Shown: piece by piece, positions 1-5,513 of the stretch
Numbering within the stretch: the first letter of the stretch is position 1
Layout: the number at the start of each line of letters is the position of its first letter
Assembly: GCA_903944755.1 (NCBI GenBank)
Contig: CAJATB010000154.1
Span: forward strand, 1 to 6,028
Reading direction: 5' to 3'
Origin: an uncultured Bacteroidota bacterium
GTDB taxonomy: Bacteria > Bacteroidota > Bacteroidia > Chitinophagales > Chitinophagaceae
DNA: 6,028 bases
The notes under the pieces: model-generated
The model's input: the letters and a program-made list of their open reading frames with translations, nothing else
Databases searched by the model: none
Told to the model about the DNA's origin: nothing
Made by a program: the position numbers and the translations under genes

Positions 1-1398
1 GGCGAAATGAAAGGTATACCTGGCGCAGAGATTACTGTTTCTCAAGAACGTAATGGCCCTCCTACCGACCCTCCTATAAATATTGAAGTTCAGAGTGAGG
101 ATTTTGATAAATTAATTAAGACTGCTGTTGGCTTAAAGAATTATTTAGACAACGCACAAATTCCAGGGGTGGAGCAATTAAAAATGGATGTTGATTTGCA
201 AAATCCAGAATTAACTTTAACCATTGACCGTGACCGTGCTTTAATTGAAGGTGTAAGTTCGGCGCAAGTAGGCATGCAAATTCGTACCGCTTTATTTGGA
301 AAGGAAATTTCTAAAATTAAAGAAGGAAAGGATGAATATAAAATTCAATTGCGTAATGAAGAAATGCAACGTAAGAATTTAGTAGACATTTTAAACATGC
401 GCTTATCGTTCCGTGATATGGCTGCAGGGGGTATGGTTAAAAATATACCTATTAGTTCCTTAGTAAAAGTAGAACCTACAAATACCTTGGGTAGCGTAAA
501 AAGAAAGAATCAGAAAAGACAAATTCAATTGAATTCAAACGTTTTAACTGAACAAGGTTATAACCCAACAGCGGTGAATGCAGTAATTAAACAATATATT
601 GATAATTACAAAGGCATTTCGGATGGTGTTACGGTTCAACAAACAGGAGAAAATGCACAACAACTTGAAACTGTCGCATTCCTTGGTAAAGCATTGATTA
701 TCGCATTAATGTTAATTTTATTTACATTGGTTTTACAGTTTAATTCTATCTCGAAGTCGGTTATTATTTTAACAGAAATTTTATTTAGTATTATTGGTGT
801 GTTGTTGGGCTTTGCCTTAACTGGCATGAAAGTGTCTGGTGTAATGACAGGCCTTGGTATTGTTGGACTAGCGGGTATTGTTGTTAAAAATGGTATCCTT
901 GTTATTGAATTCGCTGACGAGTTAAGAGCAAGAGGTTTAAAAACAAGAGAAGCCGTTATTCAAGCAGGTAAAACAAGAATTATTCCTGTAATGTTAACTG
1001 CACTTGCTGCGATACTTGGTTTTATTCCAATTGCAATAGGCTTCAATATTAACTTCGTTACCCTATTCAGTGAATTAAATCCGCATATCTTCTTTGGCGG
1101 TGATAACGTTTCATTCTGGAAGCCTTTAAGCTGGACCCTTATATTTGGTTTAGCTTTTGCTTTCTTTATGACATTGTTTATTGTACCGGCAATGTATTTA
1201 ATTGCCGAGCGTTTAAAACGCCCAATGCGTCGTCATTTTGGAGGCAAGTGGATTAGCATGTTAGCTATTCCTCCATTAACCTTTATTTTTATTCCACTTA
1301 TTTTTGTTACTATGTGGCTACACCGAAAAAATGTAAGGCGTCGTATTGCAAATAGAAATGCAAACGGTAATGAAACCATAAATCATTCATGGTATTAA
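1..1398 (+). CDS. RND-family efflux permease (AcrB-like), C-terminal part, 5' end outside window
   Basis: This is the C-terminal 465 or so residues of an inner-membrane proton-driven RND pump subunit; full-length members exceed 1000 residues. The reading frame is open to base 1, so the ATG at 7 is internal. Numbering from that ATG, residues 1-220 are the distal part of the second large periplasmic domain. Five hydrophobic helices follow (about 225-245, 252-273, 276-300, 325-346, 375-400), matching TM8-TM12 of AcrB. The helix with GIVVKNGILVIEF (290-302) carries K294, equivalent to the proton-relay lysine of AcrB TM10; the partner aspartates of TM4 lie outside the window. The TM11-TM12 loop has FGGDNVSFW instead of the AcrB-type sequence, which I associate with a Bacteroidota subfamily. 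After TM12 and a basic stretch comes an extra hydrophobic segment (415-438) and a basic tail. Substrate cannot be told. A terminator follows, so it ends its transcript. The family call is secure; an HAE1-type (organic solute) rather than metal pump is likely. Confidence 0.95.
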   Translation, partial: GEMKGIPGAEITVSQERNGPPTDPPINIEVQSEDFDKLIKTAVGLKNYLDNAQIPGVEQLKMDVDLQNPELTLTIDRDRALIEGVSSAQVGMQIRTALFGKEISKIKEGKDEYKIQLRNEEMQRKNLVDILNMRLSFRDMAAGGMVKNIPISSLVKVEPTNTLGSVKRKNQKRQIQLNSNVLTEQGYNPTAVNAVIKQYIDNYKGISDGVTVQQTGENAQQLETVAFLGKALIIALMLILFTLVLQFNSISKSVIILTEILFSIIGVLLGFALTGMKVSGVMTGLGIVGLAGIVVKNGILVIEFADELRARGLKTREAVIQAGKTRIIPVMLTALAAILGFIPIAIGFNINFVTLFSELNPHIFFGGDNVSFWKPLSWTLIFGLAFAFFMTLFIVPAMYLIAERLKRPMRRHFGGKWISMLAIPPLTFIFIPLIFVTMWLHRKNVRRRIANRNANGNETINHSWY

Positions 1399-1440
1399 TG
1401 ATTTAGAAAATATACTAGAAAAAATAATAGAAAAATCCCT

Positions 1441-1470
1441 AAGCCCCCCGATTTTATCGGGGGGCTTTTT
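1441..1470 (+). terminator. Rho-independent terminator after the RND permease gene
   Basis: An 11-bp perfect stem (1441-1451 with 1457-1467) containing a run of six C paired to six G, a 5-nt loop TTTTA, and a T run at 1466-1470. It lies 42 nt past the RND stop codon and is oriented to stop rightward transcription. The T run occurs right at the stem only on the + side; on the other strand the T run is displaced by several bases, so it is mainly a + strand terminator. Confidence 0.92.
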
Positions 1471-1471
1471 G

Positions 1472-1504
1472 TTTGAAAACGAATTAATAATTTAGTTAGC
1501 TTTG
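1472..1504 (+). promoter_or_regulatory. Putative Bacteroidota-type promoter for the AIM24-family gene
   Basis: TAGCTTTG at 1497-1504 is an exact match to the Bacteroidota housekeeping -7 consensus TAnnTTTG. TTTG at 1472-1475 lies 21 nt upstream, about where the -33 element is expected. Transcription would start near 1510-1512, leaving a leader of about 12 nt before the ATG at 1524. The position directly after a terminator and before a start codon supports it. The motif is short and this is a pattern match only. Confidence 0.55.
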
Positions 1505-1523
1505 AATAATTAAATTTATTACC

Positions 1524-2315
1524 ATGAGCGCGCACGTTATAGACTATCAAATATTCGGAGAAGAAATGCAATATGTGTCGGTTGAACTTGACCCTGAAGA
1601 AACTGCTATCGCAGAACCTGGTGCATTTATGATGATGGAAGAGGGTATACAAATGGAAACTATTTTTGGCGATGGTAGCCAACAAAATTCAAGCATGTTA
1701 AACAAGCTTTTCAATGCGGGTAAACGCGCATTGGTAGGAGAAAGTTTATTTATGACTGCCTATACCAATACTGGGTACGGAAAGAAGAAAGTAAGTTTTG
1801 CTTCCCCTTATCCGGGAAAAATTATTCCTATTTATTTACCCAACCTAGGCCATAAAATTATTTGTCAAAAAGATGCATTTTTGTGCGCAGCGAAAGGGGT
1901 GAATATTGGTATTGAATTTCAGCGAAAGCTAGGCACTGGCTTATTTGGTGGTGAAGGATTTATAATGGAAAAATTAGAAGGGGACGGAATGGCTTTCCTG
2001 CATGCATGTGGCCATGTTATTGAAAAAGATTTAGTGCCAGGTGAATTACTTAAGGTGGACACGGGTTGTATTGTTGGATTTACTTCAACCGTGAATTATG
2101 ATATTCAATTTGTAGGAGGGATTAAAAATACTTTATTCGGTGGCGAAGGTTTATTTTTTGCAACCCTAACAGGACCTGGTAAGGTTTGGATACAAACACT
2201 TCCTATTAGCCGACTTGCCGGACGTATCCTTGCTTATGGCACCTACAAAAGAAAAGAAGAAGGCAGTATCCTTGGAGGAATTGGCAATATTTTAGACGGC
2301 GATGGGTGGAAGTAA
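1524..2315 (+). CDS. TIGR00266 / AIM24-family protein of unknown function
   Basis: A complete 263-residue protein of the TIGR00266 family, which shares the AIM24 domain (Pfam PF01987) with a yeast mitochondrial protein. The biochemical role of the bacterial members is not established. Recognisable family landmarks in order are AEPGAFMMM (30-38) followed by QMET (43-46), GESLF (72-76), ASPYPGKIIPIYL (93-105), CQKDAFLCAA (114-123), and two copies of LFGGEG (140-145 and 204-209), each followed by a G-rich turn and a hydrophobic strand (AFLHACG, VWIQTLP). The duplicated GGEG blocks, 64 residues apart, fit the pseudo-repeated beta fold of the family. There is no signal peptide or membrane helix, so it is probably cytosolic. 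The C-terminus is glycine-rich (247-263). The start has no Shine-Dalgarno sequence; the ATG fits the family N-terminus and the likely promoter upstream. It is a single-gene transcription unit by its flanks. Length is normal and all expected blocks are present. Confidence 0.93.
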   Translation: MSAHVIDYQIFGEEMQYVSVELDPEETAIAEPGAFMMMEEGIQMETIFGDGSQQNSSMLNKLFNAGKRALVGESLFMTAYTNTGYGKKKVSFASPYPGKIIPIYLPNLGHKIICQKDAFLCAAKGVNIGIEFQRKLGTGLFGGEGFIMEKLEGDGMAFLHACGHVIEKDLVPGELLKVDTGCIVGFTSTVNYDIQFVGGIKNTLFGGEGLFFATLTGPGKVWIQTLPISRLAGRILAYGTYKRKEEGSILGGIGNILDGDGWK

Positions 2316-2316
2316 A

Positions 2317-3627
2317 TTAAAAACTTAGTTGATTAGACAATCGCTTCAATTCTATTTCCGCAATTTTTGCAGTAAAACGTAAACTTACTAAACGGAATCC
2401 AGCACTTTCAAAACTCTGCTGTGCTTGCTTTACATCAACTATTGTAGCTTGTCCTAGTTTGAATTTTTCCATTACGAGTGTTAACAAAGCTTGCGACATG
2501 CTATAGTTCTGCATTTCGGTATTAGTTTGATTAACACTGTTTTGGTAATTTTTATATGTCTTATATAATTCAGTAGCTAAGTCCTGCGCTGTACTTTGAT
2601 ATTGAATTTTTGCATTTTGTGTACCTAGTTGTGCATTTTTATAAGCACGTTTACTTGCACTTCCTGCATAAATAGGAATGCTTACATTCAGGCCTAAAAA
2701 AGGACCATAGCTTTCATTCAGCAATATAAAGCCTGCAGCCGATTTACTGCTGTTATAATTAAATCCTGTATTTGCACGTAAGGTTGGATACCTTAATGCG
2801 CTACTTTCTTTTTCAATATACTGATTCACGTTTATCAATTGCTGTGCCGATTGCAATAAAGGATGGTCCTTCATTTTTGCTTCTACTTCAGCTAGCAATA
2901 CTTTACTGTCTACTTGTATACTATCATTTATAACAAACAAAGTACTTGTTGGCATCACCATGGTGTTTAACAAATCGGCTTTTGCTTGCTCGATTACTAT
3001 TAATTGATTTTGCTTGGCTTGTACTAATGCATTTAAATCCAATGAAGACTGGTAAAAATCAGCTTGATTTGCGACACCTACTTGTTGTCTTGTTTTTACA
3101 ATTTCCAAACGTTGCTGCGAAGCTTCTATTGAAGTTTCAATTGTTTTTAAATAGGCTTGTTGACGCACAACATTATAATACTGTTGCATCACAACCGATG
3201 TGGTATTTAATAACTGAGCTTGTAATAAGGATTGATTTTGTTTTTCTAAACTTGCTAGTCTGCTTTTGGTAGCAACTATCCTGTAACCATTAAATAAAAT
3301 CATTGAAGCTGTCAAACCAGCACCAATAGTGCTTCCGTCCACGTTTGGCCTTGTTGTATTTCGGGTAGCATCGGGGAAAGTTTGATTAATGGTACTTAAG
3401 GTATTATTATTAGTAACTGTTGAACTCACCGTTGGCAAGCCCCCTGCAACACCAATATTGTTATTATTTTTTGCAATGGATAAATTATTCTCCACTAATT
3501 GTATATCATAACTATTTTTTAATGCAGTGGTAACTGCATCGTTTAAAGTTAAATTTTGTTGTGCCTGTGTGCTGATTGTGTTTAGAATAAATAACAACAC
3601 AATTATAAACGAACTTGTTTTTTGCAT
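2317..3627 (-). CDS. TolC-family outer-membrane efflux protein
   Basis: A complete 436-residue outer-membrane factor that forms the exit duct of tripartite efflux pumps or type I secretion systems. Residues 1-22 are a signal peptide (hydrophobic core FIIVLLFIL, likely cut after TQA22); there is no lipobox cysteine. Two outer-membrane efflux domains (PF02321 type) follow: about 25-225, opening with LTLNDAVTTALKNS and including the strand region before LFNGYR (111-116) and long helices rich in Q, A and L; and about 245-432, including VSIPIYAG (315-322), long helices, and the signature KLGQATIVDVKQAQQSF (390-406). It is somewhat shorter than E. coli TolC (493), as is usual for this group. No Shine-Dalgarno sequence precedes the ATG. 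It lies 76 nt after pyrH on the same strand, with no hairpin terminator that I can see between them, so readthrough from pyrH is possible. It could serve the RND permease at 1-1398, but that gene is on the other strand and the pairing is inference. Naming it tolC itself would overstate the evidence. Confidence 0.95.
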   Translation of the reverse strand: MQKTSSFIIVLLFILNTISTQAQQNLTLNDAVTTALKNSYDIQLVENNLSIAKNNNNIGVAGGLPTVSSTVTNNNTLSTINQTFPDATRNTTRPNVDGSTIGAGLTASMILFNGYRIVATKSRLASLEKQNQSLLQAQLLNTTSVVMQQYYNVVRQQAYLKTIETSIEASQQRLEIVKTRQQVGVANQADFYQSSLDLNALVQAKQNQLIVIEQAKADLLNTMVMPTSTLFVINDSIQVDSKVLLAEVEAKMKDHPLLQSAQQLINVNQYIEKESSALRYPTLRANTGFNYNSSKSAAGFILLNESYGPFLGLNVSIPIYAGSASKRAYKNAQLGTQNAKIQYQSTAQDLATELYKTYKNYQNSVNQTNTEMQNYSMSQALLTLVMEKFKLGQATIVDVKQAQQSFESAGFRLVSLRFTAKIAEIELKRLSNQLSF

Positions 3628-3638
3628 AGTATAAATTT

Positions 3639-3649
3639 AGGGTAACCCT
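3639..3649. repeat. Small inverted repeat in the pyrH-tolC-family gap
   Basis: AGGGT and ACCCT flank a single A, giving an 11-bp near-perfect palindrome ending 12 bp ahead of the start codon of the outer-membrane efflux gene. It is the only G+C-rich patch in an otherwise A/T-rich 76-nt gap. It could be an operator half-site pair or a weak leader hairpin, but an element this short may be chance. I found no acceptable TAnnTTTG promoter in this gap. Confidence 0.25.
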
Positions 3650-3703
3650 TTATTTATTATTATTTTTTTACACCAATGGTTGTTGATGTTAATTTTACAT
3701 AGC

Positions 3704-4420
3704 TTACCCTACAAGTGTTCCAACGCCATCACCTTGCACCACACGTAATAAATTACCTGGTTTGTTCATATCAAATACTATAATTGGCAACTTGTTTTCC
3801 ATACATAAAGTAAACGCTGTCATATCCATTACTTTTAAGTTTTGCGCTATACACTCCTGGAAACTAATGGTTTCGAATTTTTTTGCAGCTGGATTCTTTT
3901 CTGGATCACTATCATAAACTCCGTCTACCCTAGTTCCTTTTAAAATAACATCGGCCTTCATTTCAATGGCACGAAGCGAACCTGCTGTGTCGGTTGTGAA
4001 ATAAGGGTTACCTGTTCCTGCGCCAAAAATTACCACACGGCCTTTTTCTAAATGACGCAATGCTTTACGACGTATATAAGGTTCAGCAACTTGTTCCATA
4101 TTAATTGCCGACTGCAAACGGGTGTACACACCTATTTTTTCAAGCATCGCTTGAATGGCCATTGCGTTTATTACTGTTGCTAGCATACCCATATAGTCAC
4201 CATGAGCGCGTTCAATACCGCTTTCAGCTTCATTCATACCACGGTAAATGTTTCCGCCGCCAATTACAATAGCTACTTCAACACCCAAATCAACCACTTG
4301 TTTTATCTCTTTTGCATACTGCTCAATAATAGCTGGGTTAAACGGGTCTCCGTTTCTTTCTTTCCCTAATAAAGCCTCCCCTGATAATTTTAATAAAACG
4401 CGTTTGTATTTAAGCTCCAT
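3704..4420 (-). CDS. pyrH: UMP kinase (uridylate kinase)
   Basis: A complete 238-residue bacterial UMP kinase of the amino-acid-kinase fold, phosphorylating UMP to UDP with ATP in the cytosol; it is normally a homohexamer and essential for pyrimidine nucleotide supply. Visible motifs are KLSGEAL (11-17, phosphate binding), IGGGNIYRG (53-61), DYMGMLAT (75-82, UMP binding), the GTGNPYFTTDTA block (135-146), KGTRVDGVYDSDP (161-173, nucleotide binding) and VMDMTA (197-202). Length and motifs are typical and nothing is missing. The start lacks a Shine-Dalgarno sequence, but the ATG sits where the family N-terminus begins. It follows tsf in the common bacterial order, but a strong terminator stands between the two, so most of its expression probably needs its own promoter; I could not find a convincing one in the 45 nt available. 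The frr gene, often next to pyrH, is not downstream. Confidence 0.99.
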   Translation of the reverse strand: MELKYKRVLLKLSGEALLGKERNGDPFNPAIIEQYAKEIKQVVDLGVEVAIVIGGGNIYRGMNEAESGIERAHGDYMGMLATVINAMAIQAMLEKIGVYTRLQSAINMEQVAEPYIRRKALRHLEKGRVVIFGAGTGNPYFTTDTAGSLRAIEMKADVILKGTRVDGVYDSDPEKNPAAKKFETISFQECIAQNLKVMDMTAFTLCMENKLPIIVFDMNKPGNLLRVVQGDGVGTLVG

Positions 4421-4465
4421 AAGTTGACAAGTTTATAGTTGCAAGATAGCAATTTTAAGGCCAAT

Positions 4466-4497
4466 AAAAAAGGGTCTCGTCAGTGACGAAACCCTTT
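4466..4497 (-). terminator. Rho-independent terminator after tsf
   Basis: Read on the - strand, a stem is formed by 4469-4475 with 4491-4497 and by 4477-4481 with 4485-4489. One C/A mismatch (4476/4490) separates the two parts, and the loop is 3 nt. It is followed by TTTTTT (4466-4471), part of which overlaps the stem base. It sits 85-117 nt beyond the tsf stop codon and 46 nt before the pyrH start. Orientation and T run mark it as the end of the rpsB-tsf transcript. Confidence 0.88.
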
Positions 4498-4510
4498 AAA
4501 TATGATATTT
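4498..4510. repeat. 13-bp A/T palindrome abutting the tsf terminator
   Basis: AAATAT and ATATTT flank one G, forming a perfect 6-bp inverted repeat that touches the outer edge of the terminator stem on its upstream side (in the direction of tsf transcription). It could extend the stem region or be a chance product of A/T-rich sequence. Confidence 0.4.
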
Positions 4511-4532
4511 TCCTTTTGGGGCTACCCTCTAG

Positions 4533-4559
4533 GAATCTGAACCATTTGAATTTTTTGAA
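4533..4559 (-). repeat. Three tandem 9-nt units in the tsf trailer
   Basis: On the - strand, three contiguous imperfect 9-mers each begin TTCA: TTCAAAAAA (4551-4559), TTCAAATGG (4542-4550), TTCAGATTC (4533-4541). They lie in the non-coding trailer between the tsf stop and its terminator. In the tsf reading frame they would read as a repeating V/I-Q-x pattern. No function is known to me; low sequence complexity may explain them. Confidence 0.4.
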
Positions 4560-4581
4560 CCAAACAGTATTGACTTGCAAT

Positions 4582-5415
4582 TTACCCTAAGGCAACACGT
4601 TTGAATTCTGTTACTTTAATGTCCCCTCCAACAGATTTGATATGCTCGCCTACTGTTTTACCGCCATCCTTCACAAATGATTGTGCTAATAAAGTTTGTT
4701 CTTTAAAGAATGCAGCAATTTTACCTTCTGCAATTTTAACAATCATTTCTTCTGGCTTACCTGCCATTTTAGGATCTTCTTTCATTGTATCAATAATGAT
4801 AGCTCTTTCACGTGCAACTGTTTCAGCAGGAACTGAATCAGCATCAACCGCAACTGGATTCATTGCTGCAATTTGCATTGCAAGGTCTTTACCCAATTCA
4901 GCAGCTTCCGATGTTAAGCCAACTAATACCCCCATACGGTATGAACCGTGAATATAAGCAGCAACAAATGGTGCATCAACTCTTTCAAATTTAGCAACAC
5001 CAATTTTTTCACCAATAGAAGTTAATTTATCATTAATCATATCAGCAACTGTTGTTCCATTAATGCTTACTGCATTTAATTCTTCAGCAGATTTTACATT
5101 GTTCGCAACCGCTGCATCAGCAATGGTTTGAGCGAATGCAACGAATTCTGCATTCTTAGAAACGAAATCTGTTTCACAAGAAATACATACTACAAAACCT
5201 GTTTTATGATCGGCAGAAGTTTGTGCGATAATCACACCTTCTTTTGCTTCACGGTCGCTACGCTTTGCTGCAACTTTTTGTCCTTGCTTACGTAACCAGT
5301 CAATTGCTGCTTCAAAATCACCGTTAGTTTCAATTAAAGCTTTTTTACAATCCATCATTCCAGCACCTGTTGCTTGACGTAATTTATTAATCTCAGCAGC
5401 TGTAATATTACTCAT
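4582..5415 (-). CDS. tsf: Translation elongation factor Ts
   Basis: A complete 277-residue EF-Ts, the nucleotide exchange factor that releases GDP from EF-Tu during elongation, acting in the cytosol. Residues 1-50 are the UBA-like N-terminal module (ITAAEINKLRQATGAGMMDCKKAL), followed by the conserved basic KVAAKRSDREAKEG (47-60). The TDFV motif (82-85) and following SKN are the EF-Tu contact region of the core domain. IHGSYRMGVLVGL (155-167) opens the second core subdomain, and LLAQSFVKD (242-250) is the conserved C-terminal block. Length is near that of E. coli EF-Ts (283). The ATG has no Shine-Dalgarno sequence. The gene lies 98 nt after rpsB on the same strand, with a perfect hairpin in the gap, and is most likely co-transcribed with it; a terminator follows the gene. 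No irregularities are seen in the protein. Confidence 0.99.
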   Translation of the reverse strand: MSNITAAEINKLRQATGAGMMDCKKALIETNGDFEAAIDWLRKQGQKVAAKRSDREAKEGVIIAQTSADHKTGFVVCISCETDFVSKNAEFVAFAQTIADAAVANNVKSAEELNAVSINGTTVADMINDKLTSIGEKIGVAKFERVDAPFVAAYIHGSYRMGVLVGLTSEAAELGKDLAMQIAAMNPVAVDADSVPAETVARERAIIIDTMKEDPKMAGKPEEMIVKIAEGKIAAFFKEQTLLAQSFVKDGGKTVGEHIKSVGGDIKVTEFKRVALG

Positions 5416-5461
5416 CTTATTAATATTTTATTGTAATCAATTTTTGAATTCGAATAAATAC

Positions 5462-5502
5462 AATTGGGTGATTAGTACCTTAAAGACACTAATCACCCAA
5501 TT
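5462..5502 (-). promoter_or_regulatory. Perfect 15-bp stem-loop between rpsB and tsf
   Basis: Positions 5462-5476 are exactly complementary to 5488-5502 (arm AATTGGGTGATTAGT), with an 11-nt loop at 5477-5487. In the direction of transcription it starts 11 nt after the rpsB stop codon and ends 46 nt before the tsf start codon. What follows on the - strand is GTATTTATTC, not a clean T run, so it is at best a weak terminator. It may act as an attenuator, an RNA processing site or a 3'-end stabiliser that sets rpsB and tsf levels apart. The structure is seen directly; the role is inference. Confidence 0.7.
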
Positions 5503-5513
5503 TGCATTAAAAT

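Noticed and set aside
1395..1685. 96-codon open frame on the - strand across the terminator, promoter and start of the AIM24-family gene
   Set aside because: It crosses the terminator hairpin and the conserved coding start, and resembles no known protein.
2946..3272. 108-codon open frame on the + strand
   Set aside because: It is an antisense shadow inside the well-supported outer-membrane efflux gene and shows no recognisable domain.
3631..3639. TAAATTTAT on the - strand as a promoter for the outer-membrane efflux gene
   Set aside because: It differs from TAnnTTTG in the last base, has no TTG at the right spacing, and would start transcription at or beyond the start codon.
3671..3681. ACCA/TGGT palindrome in the pyrH-efflux gene gap as a pyrH terminator
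   Set aside because: The stem is only 4 bp, and on the - strand it is followed by an A run rather than a T run.
4428..4448. TAAACTTG and TATCTTG on the - strand as -7 elements for pyrH
   Set aside because: Each deviates from the consensus and lacks a TTG/TTTG about 20 nt upstream; the first would leave almost no leader. Not strong enough to list.
4520..4562. Possible tRNA-like 3' end (GGTTCAGATTCC followed by GCCCCA on the - strand)
   Set aside because: The segments flanking the would-be T-loop do not pair and no acceptor, D or anticodon arms can be formed from the surrounding sequence.
4601..4951. 116-codon open frame on the + strand
   Set aside because: It lies fully antisense to tsf, whose protein sequence is clearly conserved.
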